Positions 31,921-43,249 of a stretch of 64,000 nt of DNA are shown in pieces. Both the position numbers and the translations under genes were made by a program. The notes under the pieces were generated by a model. That model had not been told where the DNA came from, searched no databases, and saw nothing but the letters and a program-made list of their open reading frames with translations. This DNA comes from Agarophyton chilense. Lineage: Eukaryota; Rhodophyta; Florideophyceae; Gracilariales; Gracilariaceae. Position 1 is the stretch's first letter; each line of letters begins with the position of its first letter. The stretch lies in the NCBI GenBank assembly GCA_030374765.1, contig JARGXX010000132.1, positions 270,501-334,500 of the forward strand, read 5' to 3'.

Positions 31921-32688
31921 TGGAACTTGGTCCTGGCCGAATGGGCAACCCGCGTTGCGGCATTCATCCTTTGGGAAGCCTATGAACAGAACCGGGTGTG
32001 GTATATTCCGATGGCTCTTTGGAAAACAATTCGAGCACTTAATCTCTTCCCTGCGTTGGGCTCTGACGAGAATTGTATTGAAACTCATTACTTTCTGAGT
32101 ATCATCGACAGTGTCGATTGTGATAATGTCCTTCCTTCGAACCACGCTCGCGGGCAGGCTTCTCCGTATGATCGGTCTCCGGGACGCCCGCATCCAAATG
32201 CTGGTGAATTTCTGTACTACTACCCATGGGAGGGTGTGGTTATAACCGCTGCCCATGCGGGGGCGTTGCGCCAACTGACTCGGGGCATCCCAGCAGGACA
32301 TCCAAATGGATTTTCATACTCTGACACCTCTCCGATTAACATCGATACCGATGATCCAAACGTAGATAACGAGGATGTTGTCGCCTCTGGAGGGACCGTT
32401 CCTATGGTAGTAGCCGGTCCGAGAAGCGATACGGATGCTGCGGCGGGTTGGAGATTTACGACGCTCGCATCGAGTCCGGTTGATCCGCAAGTTGCGGCGA
32501 TGCGCCTTCATTTCCAATTCATTGGTGTGGAAGTCCCTCTCCACATAGTTGATATAGGAGAGCTCTTAGCCCTTGCAGCGCAGAGCTGTCAACCAAGTGC
32601 TGGTGCGTCCCAAAGTGGTGGGCCTGGTCCTTCGCCTGGGGCGAAGTTGATCCAAAAGAAGATAGAATCACCTCCATCTAGTGGATAG
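31921..32688 (+). pseudogene. Antisense ORF (aORF) of G4
   Basis: An uninterrupted plus-strand frame of about 250 codons, on the strand opposite G4 pol and downstream of its chromodomain. A stop lies just before it at 31918-31920, so the N-terminus is missing or in another frame. It is mostly globular at first (VLAEWATRVAAFILWEAYEQ, NAGEFLYYYPWEGVVI), then acidic (DTDDPNVDNEDV), then Pro/Gly/Ser-rich at the end. GEFLYYY may correspond to TGFVWYYHD of the G1 aORF. No domain is recognised. The stop at 32686-32688 faces the pol stop about 140 bp away. Confidence 0.55.
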
Positions 32689-32729
32689 GTGACTTGAGTA
32701 GTTGTAAAAATCATTCTGTCATAATAACT

Positions 32730-32820
32730 ACTGTGCTTCTCGACTTCTTCGACTTCTCGACTTCTTCGACTTCTCGACTTCCTCGAATTCTACGACTTCA
32801 TTACTTCTTTACTTCATTAC
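32730..32820 (+). repeat. CTTCGACTTCT microsatellite
   Basis: The gap between the converging aORF and pol of G4 is filled with repeats of TTCTCGACTTCTTCGAC that decay into TTACTTCATTAC. Period is about 16-17 bp, with roughly four to five imperfect units. Confidence 0.8.
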
Positions 32821-32829
32821 CGTTTCGGT

Positions 32830-33159
32830 TTACAGAACTTGGGCACAATCCAGGTTTGGAGGTAACGGTTTACCGGTTCTTCGGCGATAAAATATAATTT
32901 TGGACCTTGGCCGGTTTGCAACAGATTCCCAAGTGTCCTCGGCAGGATTGTATCCATACCATCGGATTTGGTAATGGTAGTCTCCAGTTGGAGTGATTTC
33001 GTGACGAAAAGAGTGATCCACCACAAACTCCTGTTGGTATACCTTGGGTATTTCCGTCCTCATGACGTATTTTGGTCTAGGGATCCGTTTTAGGACTCGA
33101 AAGAGTTTAGGAGCCAGCCTCAAGTGAGGGATTCCAATTTCGGGACGTGTTCGGATCAC
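32830..33159 (-). pseudogene. Chromodomain tail, G4
   Basis: A minus-strand frame of 109 codons ends the G4 polyprotein: EFVVDHSFRHEITPTGDYHY, QIRWYGYNPAEDTWES and SKIIFYRRR. The hydrophobic, W-Y-G-Y and E-D-T-W positions are those of a chromovirus chromodomain. Confidence 0.8.
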
Positions 33160-34101
33160 TCGCGACTTCGTCGAGAACCGTGGTGACGGCGTAATTGTAA
33201 CTTTCGCTATAAGCGACCAATTCGATCATCTCCTGGTTCTTCGGGAAGCTCTCGTAAATTAGAGTTAATCCAGAAGAAATACGTCGGGATTGGACTTTAA
33301 ATCGATGAGCGCTGACTTCCACAAAACAGCGAAATGCCATTTGCGATTGACGAATCCGTCATGGCGCGGAATTTCATGCTTCACACTTCCTGTGCAGGGC
33401 GCCGAAACACCCAGAGGGTCATGGCGACTCTCAATGAGTTGGCATAAACATGCCCCGTGCCACAGCACTGTGTATCAGCGTGGTTGTAGTGTACAGTACC
33501 ATCCAGGGTATCTTTTCTGCACTGTCAAGTCAGAGACACGTGTGATGACGGTTTGCGGCTTACGAGTGTGTGGTATAAAGCCTCGAAGTGGTCCTGTGCA
33601 GTGCGCCGTTGTTTCACAGTGGTATTCTGTACAGTACATTCGATCTTTTCTCTGCAGCAGTACCAACCTGGTTCGATTCATGAACTTCCTTCACCTCTCT
33701 TCGCAATGGAGATCTTCTTTTCTTCTACGCTTCTGCGTTTTTCTTATCTTCCTTGTCGGTATCAAAGAAAATCCGAGCATCCGGATCGGCTGTTACTTCT
33801 TTTACCGTCTGCGGTTCCTTGCGTTTACGACTGCGCTGGTGCATTCTCAACCCGGGAGTCTTGACCAGGGTAGTTTTCTCCTGTACTGGAGGTATAGTGC
33901 CCGTAGTTATCCCTTCTGGTTTCCGTTCAGGTGCTGGTTTTCCATCTATGGAATGGTCAGTCATCGCCAACTTACAAGTAATTGTATCTCCATCAGTAGG
34001 ACTCCCGGGAATCGCCGGACAATTATTTGTAACACCCTCGTCTGTAGCCTCCCCCTCTTAAGGCGAGTTCATGGGAGTTGTGTTTACCTGAGTAGATGGA
34101 G
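33160..34101 (-). pseudogene. Integrase-chromodomain linker region, G4
   Basis: No domain is visible. Short basic, Pro-rich minus-strand frames (for example 33970-33725, with QRSRKRKEPQTVKE) suggest a linker. The interval is longer than in G3. Two stretches near 33490-33520 and 33635-33660 share TGTACAGTAC and a following TCTTTTCT..TGCA stretch, which hints at a small insertion. Confidence 0.4.
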
Positions 34102-35292
34102 TCAGCCTAGTGACAATTGTCGGGCTATCCGGGGTCTTTGCGTTGAGGTAGAAGAGCCTGTAATGACAGGTTCGGAACGCTTCGGTAGATCAGAGAAGCC
34201 GCGGGTTATGTGCGGGAGAATCTCGGGTCGCGAAGGCGAACTGTCCGTTAAGGATTGACCGTTACCGGGAAAGGTAGTAGGTTGTAGTACGACTTCCGTT
34301 GTTAACGGTGGGGCTCTGGTGAATCTATGGAGAGAAAACCGTTTGTGCTGTTGTTCAACTCCCAATACCACTGTGGTCTCATCGATTGAGATGACTAGGT
34401 AAGGTTCGTCACCAATCGGTGACAGCTTGTGTCGTCTTTCCTTTTCAGGATTGTAGTATTCTTTACGCACGAATACGAAATCGTTAACCGCTATCTGAGG
34501 TAAGGGCTTGTGGATTCGATCATCAAAATTACGCTTATAAGTGGCTTGGGGCTGGTCCGTTGATTTCTGGGCAATTGGCACCATTGTTTCCAACCAATAC
34601 TTCAAGGATTACCGATATAACTTCGGTGAGGGGAACGCGGAGAACGTCAGTTGAGCCTGAATAGCCACTGGTGGTGGAGTGCGTGATAATACCGACTCAA
34701 ATGGTGACAGTGAAGTAACCCGATGCACCTGGGTGTTATACGCATATGTTACCGCGTCGGTGTACAAATCCCATTGCGTGGGGTGATCCGCAACATATGA
34801 TCGTAACGCGTTCAGCAATGTACGGTTAAATCGCTCTACCTGACAATTCGTTTGAGGATGGTAGGTTGTAGTAAACAGGCTCCTTATTTTGAGTATTCGA
34901 CACACGTCTTGAAAGAACTTGGACGTAAACTGTAAGCCATTATCTGAGATAAGATGTACGGGTGGACCGTAGACGAAGATCCAGTGAGTTACGAAGGCCT
35001 GTGCCACAGTATAAGCTGTAATCCGTTGAAGCGGAACTGTCCTGAGGAGCTTTGAAAAGCGGTTTGTCATCACCAACAGATATCGATTTCCTCGAGGAGT
35101 CTTGATTAGTTCACCTAGAAGGTCGATAGCCACGAATTCCAAGGGCCCCCGTGCGGGAACTACCTTCAACTTCTTGGAGTGGTTACGTAACCTCACGTCA
35201 TTTCTCGCGCACTCCGTACAAGAAAGGCGTACTGCATAACAGTCAAAAGCCATAGCATGCCAGTAGAGATCTCTTTTTAGGGTCAAGTACAA
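34102..35292 (-). pseudogene. Integrase, G4
   Basis: Open 35292-34609 and then 34605-34102 (one stop between). The zinc half-site C..C is seen in SCTECARN. The catalytic core is intact: AIDLLGELIK, LISDNGLQFTSK and TNCQVERFNR give D, D, E. After the stop the C-terminal domain continues (AQKSTDQPQATYKRNFD, FVFVRKEYYN, PYLVISIDETTVVL), resembling the SH3-like region before the linker. Confidence 0.85.
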
Positions 35293-36282
35293 TTATCTTC
35301 CTCCAGGATGGTAACTCAACTTCGAGTAGTCTAAAAAATGGAGTACCCTTTGCAGTAAGGAATGGGGAACCCCAAGTTGGGGGTTAGATTCGACATTTCG
35401 AGCCAGATATCTCTGGTCATCTGTCCCAAAAGAAATTGATGCTCCTCCATTGAGGCGAGAACGGATCTGTGTATAGAAAGGATCCATTTGTTGTTCTCGG
35501 ATCATCTCTTTAGTAGTTATTGGTACGAATGAACTCGTCAGAGTCTCCGAGGGTTCGGAATCCAGTATATCGTCACACACGTCATCCGATGTTCTTTCGG
35601 CGCTCCCATCAGCTTCTTTTACTGCAAAGCAGGGAATCTCGAGATCGTTGATAGGTTCTGTCTCCGCAGAGGTTTCCAAGTCGGATAACGCATCTGCTTG
35701 CGTGTTCAAAGTACCTTTCTTGTAAAGAATATCGAAGTCAATCTCCGCCAATCGGAGGCGCCAACGCATGAAGCGTCCCGATGGTTCGATTATTTCCATG
35801 AGCCAACAAAGGCCTGAATGGTCAGTGTGTACCTTGAAATGGTTACCCATATGATATGGTCGGAACGTCGCTAGTGCCCAAACGACCGCGAGACACTCCT
35901 TCTCTAAGGCCGAGTAATTACGTTCATGAACGTTCAGTCTGCGGGACCAGTATCCTATTGGATGTCGTTCACCTTCTGTAGAGGTCTGAAATAGTGCAAA
36001 ACCAACTTGGTCTCTGCTCGCATCCGTATCAACTTCAAATGGATGCCCAAGGGTGGGAAGCGCTATTATTGGCGGAGACGCTACAGCTTCCACAAGGGAA
36101 TTGAAAGCAGATGCTTGTGCCTCCCCGAAAGGTTCCAGTTCAACCGATCTTTTTTCCCGAAGGAGCTCATTTTGAGGAGTCGTAACATCAGCGAAGTTCG
36201 AAACAAACCAGCGATACACATTTAAAAAGCCAAAAAATGAACGGAGTTCCGTTTCATTCGTCGGATATTTCGCTTCTTTCAA
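35293..36282 (-). pseudogene. RNase H, G4
   Basis: A 329-codon open frame. It starts in the RT connection (TELRSFFGFLNVYRWFV), then RNase H: EVDTDASRDQVGFALFQ (first Asp), YSALEKECLAVVWAL (Glu), VHTDHSGLCWLME, ARWR-type MRWRLRLAEIDFDILY and ALSDLE. The integrase N-terminal region follows (KEMIREQQMDPFYTQI, SYHPGGR). Motifs look intact; this piece alone could be translated, but its flanks are broken. Confidence 0.85.
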
Positions 36283-36294
36283 GGACTTGACTCT

Positions 36295-37137
36295 GACTTC
36301 ATCGATTTATAGCCGTCCGGGTCGGATTATATGTCCAAGATATTTGACCAGATCGGTGAAGAACATACACTTCTTCAGCTTTAATGTGATTCCAGCGTCA
36401 CGCACTGTCCTCTTAACATCCTTAATATGGGAGAGATGCTCGTCCATGTTGTCGGAGAATACGATGATTTCGTCCAAATATACCAAATTAGTTTTCCACT
36501 TAAAGCGGGCTAATAGGATATCTATCGCACGTTAAAACGTTTCAGGGGCATTCGTTAAGCCAAACGGCATTCGGTTGAACCGATACAAGCCTTAATGGCA
36601 GACAAAATCCCTTTTACCACGGTCCTCTTTTCGAACAGAAACTTGCCAATAACCCCAACTCGCATCAAGGGCGGTGAACACAGTCGCGTTTCCAAGCGAA
36701 TCGATGTATTCATCCATCCGAGTGATCAGGTATACATCTTTCACTGTAACTGCATCCAGGCGTCGATAATCAATATAAAATCGCCACGATCCATCCGCTT
36801 TCGGAGCTAAGACAACAGGTGACGCCCAGGGCGATTGAGTTGGATCTATAACGCTTGCGCGTAACATCTTCTGCACCTGAGTCGGCTCTTCTTGCCGAGC
36901 CTTTGGTCTAGCCGTGTAAGGATGCTGAGCGATCGGCCGAGTATTTGGAAGCAATTAAATATGGTGTTCCGTGATTTCTATTGTTCCAAGAAAACCATCC
37001 CACATAGGGGTAAATTCCGTCAACATTTCTCTTAACTTCTCACGATGAGCTTCTGGGACGTACTCCAGATCTAAATTTTCCAATTCCTTCATAGGATCAA
37101 CATCATGTATACCAGGCAGCGAAGCCTCCTGCTCCAA
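36295..37137 (-). pseudogene. Reverse transcriptase, G4
   Basis: Pieces 37137-36955 (pre-RT, SLPGIHDVDPMKELENLDLE) and 36954-36592 (SPVVLAPKADGSWRFYIDYR, FTALDASWGYWQVSV) run into a stop. The palm continues with further stops to about 36300: MPFGLTNAPETF, then YLDEIIVFS, where the second Asp of the Y-x-D-D box has become Glu. The thumb motif is LKLKKCMFFTDLVKYLGHI. Inactive. Confidence 0.82.
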
Positions 37138-37327
37138 CCCTTTTTGGTTGTGTCCTTTATGTACTCAAATATTGGAACTCGGCCTCTACACGTGAAGTGT
37201 CGACATCATCCATCTCCTCCCCCTCCTTAGGTCCGAGGACTCCGAGAACATCGGTAACCGGTATCTTCGTCGGAACGATAGCGATCGGGTGTGGGAGTAC
37301 TGAGCCCAGTGCTTGATTCTTCGTTAA

Positions 37328-38098
37328 CTATTGATAGGTTTTACCGAAGTTTGCCACGAGAATCTTAAAAGGAGTATCGGGTTCGATTAGAACCAGACCA
37401 TTCGCAAGAGCAAGATGATGCTTGGCATACAAAGAGGCCAAGGGTTGCACAATATGCAGTCTATGTTGTTGGGATGTCACTGTAAGCCATACTTGTGATT
37501 CTGGGGGCACTGTAATCGATTTTTCAACCTTGAGACGCGTTGAGCGGGGACCCTTGTCAGGAGATTCCTGGGCAACCGGTAACGGAACTTTCTTTTGTAA
37601 TGCTTGCTTCAGCGGTTTCTTTACGATAGGAATCGTGGATCCGTCATCCATCACAACGGTTCTCGTTCTGGGGCGAAGTGCTTCAGAAAATCGATCACAA
37701 AAGTCACAACCCGGTATCACGGGTGCAGCGAGGGTGTCGCCGACTATAAAGTCTAACTAAACCAAATAGGTACCCAATCGCACTGCGAGAGATAGTTTTC
37801 CAATCGTATGGAGCGGATTATTATTTGCATCGGCGATATCCATTCCTGGACCATTGAGAATACTATTCCGAAGTGTCGACCGTATGATATCAGCATTGAC
37901 CAAGTTTGCCGCGGCTCCTGTATCCAAAACAGATAGCTGTCTAACCATTAACTGGTCTGATAGGCCAAGGTCTGCATACACCTTGTAGTTACGCTTGGCC
38001 ATCACGAGGACTCTATCCGGAGTACGGGGATTCAAAAACCGTATCCACGGACGACGTAAAACAGCCAAGTGTTCCGAGTCCACGTCGGTTTTAGCCAT
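37328..38098 (-). pseudogene. Aspartic protease and following spacer, G4
   Basis: Minus-strand 38098-37757 carries SVLDTGAAANLVNADII (retropepsin D-T-G-A). A stop at 37757 precedes 37720-37328, which begins IPGCDFCDRF (equivalent of the L-G-x-x-F-F-D-R end of the protease in the other copies) and continues into the SITVPPESQVWLTV segment seen before RT in all these chromoviruses. Confidence 0.78.
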
Positions 38099-38174
38099 AT
38101 TTCTTAAAAGGATTATGACTGGAAAGTGAGGCGGTCACACCTCGGGCGTCTTCAACCTCAACTTGGAAGACGCC

Positions 38175-38325
38175 CCTCCATCAGGGGAGACTCCCATTTC
38201 TAGTTTTTCGGGTTCGAAGCTTCCGCAACAAACGGTCGACCTCCATTAGGGGAGACTCCCATGTCTAGTTTTTCGGGTTCGAAGCTTGTGCAACAAGCGG
38301 TCGACCTCCATCCGGGGAAACTGAT
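38175..38325. repeat. 65-bp tandem repeat in G4 gag
   Basis: CCTCCAT..GGGGAGACTCCCAT units start at 38175, 38240 and 38305 (the last one partial). Two full copies differ at only a few positions. It lies in the C-terminal, low-complexity part of gag. Confidence 0.85.
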
Positions 38326-38329
38326 GGAT

Positions 38330-40266
38330 CGCCATTGTTGGATATGATGTTCTGGGTCTGCTGACCAGTGTTCGGCATTTCTATTACCCGACGCGGTATG
38401 AACGTTGTCGACGGACAAAAATTAGCTTTGGCTCGAAGATAAGACTAATGCGGAACCCGAGCTTCATCGTCAGGCGATAGAGACTCGTACTGAGTGACAA
38501 CAGACGGCATCTCCCTCAAGGTCAACGTGCAACGTGGCACGATATGACAGAGTCGGTAACAAAGATGCCAAATAAGGGCACTCAACGCATGAAACGGCGG
38601 GCGAACATTCACGTCCGTCCGTGGGTGTGGTTGTGTGTCCCTCCATCCGGGGCGGGTTGTGCACATGGCGTTTCTCGCATGAGTTAGTTGAGCTGCGGTG
38701 ACTCTTGGGCCACCACAGAAGGCTGGGTCTCCTTCAGAGGTTTCAACAGAAGTAGACGGGAAGTCTCTAGTGGCCATCGAATAATTATCATTCCCAATGA
38801 AGTAGACGTTATCGTGGGCCGTTCCGACGGGTCCTCTGTTTAAGAATGAAAGAGACGGTGAAGACACTTCGGCGTGAACTACCTTGGACGGAAGACCTAC
38901 AGTGAGTTGTCGGGCACGGAGTGAATTTCCGTCAGCTTGGGCGTACTGTACCAGTTCCAAGTAAGAAATCTTCCGTTTTTCTTGACGGCGTCGCACAACA
39001 AGCTCTCTTATGGCAGGATCAAGTGCATCAACAACCATTGTACACCGCTCGGACGCGGAATACACGTTACCACATCGGTGAAACGCCTTATTCAAACAAG
39101 TTGAATAGACGTTTCGGTTTCACCAGGCTTCTGTTTCGAATCGCAGAGAGCGAGGATTGCATCCTGAATCGCAGTTCCAGTGGCGTATGACCTTAAAAGG
39201 TATTGAACGGCTTCGGGCCAACAGGTAACCCCTCCTTCCGAGGCTCTCGTGGATCCTTGAACTGAATGGCACTGATCTTCGGCCATTCCTTTAAGGAAAG
39301 ACGGTAGGGAAATGGAAGCTTGCGCCTCGTTCATTTGGATGATGTCAGCTCCCTGAACGAATCATGCAAAAAAGTCAAGTATTAGAATAGAATCTTCACC
39401 ATTGATTTCTGCCAACGTAGTGTAAGACCCATTCTTTCGATACAGTCCTCGACTTTTTCAGTGCCCTGGGGTGTGCGACTGGACGAGGAATCGTCCAGCC
39501 GATGGTAACGGTACGAAAGTAGATTCCGGTATAACGTGTTCGTCGGCTTCAGCTCCTTCAATCCAAGGTGACGGCGACCCTTCTCGCGATAGCAAATAAC
39601 TCCTTGAGTAGTGTGAGTAGACTTCCAATGTGTCGTCCGAGAATTTCGGTGGTGATTATCTTCTTGTGTGGAGTCAGAGGATGATTACGCATAGTAAGGT
39701 CTAGAATCTGAACTAGATGAACCCAAACTGTAATGTACCTCTTTTTTTGGAATGACGACGACTTCGTTTTTCCCCAAACCAATCGAATGATTTGACATAG
39801 CAATTCCATCCGCCTTGGCGGCAACTTCTTGATCCAATCGGACTGTCGCTTGAAGCGTGTCCAAACGGCCTTGAAGTCGTTGTGTGTTGTCGCGGATGTC
39901 ATCAACATGGTCTGCGGGTTCCTTTTTAAAAGTTCCTGGAACACCCAGACATTCCAAAATGGAGATAACATCTCTTCGAAGGACCCGAATTTCTCCTGAA
40001 ACATCCCGAACATGGGCGTCATCCACAATACGACGGAGTTCGGTAACCTCTTGAAACAGAGAAATATGAGCGATATTAGCAATGTGCAAACGCGAGTCCA
40101 AGTTTTGGTACTCAGTCGACTCAATGATTCGGTTTACCGCTGACGGTGTTTGAACTGTTGGTTGTGGTACCTCAGGGGCGACTAATTGAGGTTCAGGAGG
40201 GGCTGAGAGCGCTCCACTTGCTTCGATATCACTTTGGTCAGCAATTAATTCCTCCGGGGCGGACAT
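38330..40266 (-). pseudogene. Gag, G4
   Basis: The likely start codon is at 40266 (M-S-A-P-E-E-L). The N-terminal piece is open to 39685: a Pro-rich start, then a heptad-like helical stretch (DSRLHIANIAHISLFQEVTE, DTLQATVRLDQEVAAKADG). The middle is broken by stops. The stretch 39334-39092 (KGMAEDQ, AVQYLLRSYATGTAIQDAIL) is the equivalent of the YATDE tail of the G3/G5 capsid, and 39095-38445 continues it. The copy is inactive. Five codons upstream of 40266 already belong to the G5 LTR. Confidence 0.7.
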
Positions 40267-40288
40267 CCGCGAGCTTAGTTCGGCACGA

Positions 40289-40840
40289 TCGGCCACGCAG
40301 CTCCGGGCGAGCTACCATCTAGGTGTTGTCAGCCACGTGTAGTGTTGACATGTACCTTCTGGCTGAGTAATTGTTAGTGATAGTAATTGTAATTATGTGT
40401 ATTTTAGTACAGTAGTTGAGTGGCCACCTGGCACTGTAGCCAGTTTGGGCCAGGTCTCTGAGACTAGGTCAGAGACCGTGCCTTGCTGGCACCTCCCGGG
40501 TGATCTGGAGAGTGCAGTCCACTGCATATAGGGAACTGCACCTCCCCCATCCTTATCTGATAAAGACAGGCATCACTTGGGTCACGACTATACCTTTTGG
40601 TTCATCGTTTCTCAACTACCACACAGGCTTTCCCGCGCGTCGACGCCTACCATCGTTCACCTACAAGGTAAAGTTTAGTTGCCCCGCCGTTTGCCCCTGC
40701 GGATTTTCTCGGTGCCCTGTTACCATCGAGGTTTACTACGTCCACCTTCTAAGATTGAGCGTCAACACGCTCCCTACGGTTAAGCGTCATTACGCTCCCG
40801 AGACAAGACAGTAGTATACCCCAGAGGTGATTGTACGACA
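40289..40840 (+). repeat. 5' LTR of G5
   Basis: 552 bp from TCGGCCACGCAG to TTGTACGACA. The start lacks the usual TG, and both copies share this start. The primer site follows. Confidence 0.88.
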
Positions 40841-40843
40841 TTT

Positions 40844-40855
40844 TGGTCTCCCGAC
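40844..40855 (+). other. tRNA primer-binding site of G5
   Basis: TGGTCTCCCGAC, three bases after the LTR. Identical to the G2 site although the LTRs are unrelated in sequence. Confidence 0.8.
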
Positions 40856-40987
40856 TTAGAAAGTATTTTTAGGTTTCGTCGTACCTTCACGGTTCACACG
40901 AGATTCATAGAAGGATCGGACACTCTTGCACCTATTTGGTTTTAGGAAATCCCGCAAAGCAATACAGGATACCACTATTGGTCAGAA

Positions 40988-43249
40988 ATGGAACGACCTA
41001 AAAGGAATACGCGTGGTGCGAGCTCCCCGGCAAGCCATAAAGGTCCTAAAGGAGCCCCATCGTCTCAACCGATTCTGGAAAACCCCGAGGAGCTGCTCCG
41101 GCACCCTCGGGACAAAACCGTAAAGGTACATGGTCCGCCGCCTATGGCAACGGAACCTCAAAGTGAATTACTAATTGAGGTTGCAGCGGAGGAGCTATGG
41201 CCTCAGCTCGAAGAGCGAGCGAAAGCGCTCGTCACACTCGCGGTCGAGGATGCGTTAACCGAAAAGGAGAAGTCGGATACCCGGTTGGTTCCGCCCTCAA
41301 TGGACGTCGATGCATTTACCCGTATTGTGGTTGACCGAGCAGCTCAAAAGCTATCGGACAGGATACCTGAAATGGTGAAACAGTATCTTTTCACAGATGC
41401 TAGGGAGCATGTTTACCGCTCTGTGCAGGACCTTTGGGTTTCCGAGGGATTCGCAGAATCCCGAACTACACAGGTGAACATCGCAAAATGCATACCACAA
41501 GGGTTCCAAATGGGCCATTCCACCCATTCCAAACAATTACCTACTGATAGCGAGTACCTACAAGGTCCAAGGCAGACTCAAGAGGTCCCGGGGAAGGTAG
41601 ATCCTCAAGACATTTATCTGCCTCCAATTACTGGTTTCGTTCAAAAGGATTCCCATGGAGGTGGTCCCAAGGACGATCCGCCTGACTCGTTGGATGAGCG
41701 ACGAAGAAACCATAAATGGAAGAAGCAGAGGACGAAAAGGGAAAAGAATCGAGAGGTTGATTCAGACCCCGACTCGTCAGACTCCAGTTCCGATACGAGT
41801 TCATCGTCGGATGATGACCGTAAAGGTAAGAAGAAGAAGAAACCGAAGAGGTCGACGAAGAAGTCGTCGAAAAAGAACCGAAAGGGTAAAAAGCGATACA
41901 ATGAGTCGCCCGACTCTGAGTCGGACACCGAGATGGACCTGGAAGTGCACCAACCGTTTAACGATATGTTCACCTAAGCGGTTGATTACAGGACTTATCG
42001 GTTGATCGACAAGTCTTCTGAATACACCGAAGGGGTGGCTCAGAAGATGAACAAGCACCACAAGAAGCTCAGCTTCCAAATGGGTTACACAACCTTCACA
42101 GGTACGGATCCTATTGCGATACTTTAGTTTCTACACAATTTCAAGCTTGCATGTGACCAAAATGGTTTTTCCGAGGGTGCTGCTATGTGGCTATTTCAGT
42201 TTTACCTTAAAGGACAAGCATACTACTTGCTGCAGGGTAGTCTCCGCCGCAATATCTTAGCGATGGATGAGGATGGCACAGAGATGTTGGAGTCATACTC
42301 AGAAGTGGTCAATTTCCTTTTGGGAACATACGCCACCGATGAGGCTATCGCAGAGTCTTATTCGGAAGTCCTCGCTTACCATCAAAGGTCTGGGCAAACC
42401 GAATCGGAGTTTTCGCTCGCGCTGTGGAATCTGGCAACCCGCTGTGGTATTGTGTTCACTACCTCTAGGTTAAAGTCGCTATTTGCCGATAATGTCGACA
42501 AAGAGATCCGTTCCCAGGTACTCAACTACCTGTCCACTAACCGAAAGGTAGACTACAATGGGCTGGCTCGATACTCTCAGGGCCTTGGGGATACCTTTCG
42601 GCTGGGAAAGAGACCAGCCGTGCCTCCACCCTCGAAGGAAAAACCGAAAAGGTCGGTCTTGGAAATTGAAGATACCACAACCTCAGAGGGTAGCTCGCAC
42701 CTCGAAGTACCTACAGGGACCGCTATCCACTTGGTAGCGACCCAGGGGCGGTTCTCGAAACCTTCGACGGTAGGAAAATGGTCGTCAACGCGTTCATCAA
42801 ACTCGGTACAATCGCCGCCAAGTGCGGTGAGCTGGCATGGGATGCAGGGAGCGAGCTCCCATAACTCGCCACCCACATCCTACGCCACTGCTCCTACCAA
42901 CCAGTTTTCGAAGCCCCCCTCAATGGCACCCCGAGACCCCCAAACTGGAGGCCTCGTTTGCTGGTTCTGCATCGCGACAGACCATTTGGCAAACAATTGC
43001 GCTAACTTAGCTCCAGAGATGAGAGACCAGTTGATTCAGACTCGCATGCAGAATCACCCACACCTCCATGGGTCTTCAACGCAAGCACCAAATAGGCTGC
43101 AACCCTGTACACCAGTACAGGTCAATACCACCGAGGAAACACCAAATTTGGACTCAGCCCCTCCCGTACAGGTGGAAAACACCGAACGGTTGGCGTTATG
43201 GCCGAACCGAACCTGCAAGTGGAAGGCCAATCGATACCCAGAACCTTGA
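40988..43249 (+). pseudogene. Gag, G5
   Basis: ATG at 40988. The first part (to a TAA at 41975) is a charged region with Lys/Asp/Ser-rich C-end (DRKGKKKKKPKRSTKKSSKK). The same frame continues past that stop and a TAG near 42125 to 43249. The capsid core spans the stops (FTGTDPIAIL, then DQNGFSEGAAMWLFQFYLKG) and ends with YATDEAIAESYSEVLAYHQR. The last part has a classical CCHC zinc knuckle, CWFCIATDHLANNC. Without the two stops it would be about 750 residues, one of the longer Ty3 gags. Confidence 0.85.

Larger units (their letters stand above)
31810..40288 (-). mobile_element. G4: Ty3/gypsy chromovirus, second family, minus strand
   Basis: A distinct chromovirus family on the minus strand. 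Gag is at 40266-38200, protease 38098-37757, RT 36954-36295, RNase H 36282-35293, integrase 35292-34609, chromodomain 33159-32830, with a plus-strand antisense ORF beyond it. Neither LTR remains: the 3' side is cut near the G3 5' LTR and the 5' side by the G5 5' LTR at 40289. Confidence 0.85.

Noticed and set aside
38175-38325. CRISPR-like array
   Set aside because: Only two full head-to-tail 65-bp units with no spacers, inside a retrotransposon gag.
39558-40124. A 188-codon minus-strand frame
   Set aside because: It is a shadow of G4 gag in another frame; the gag frame has the helical, family-like content.
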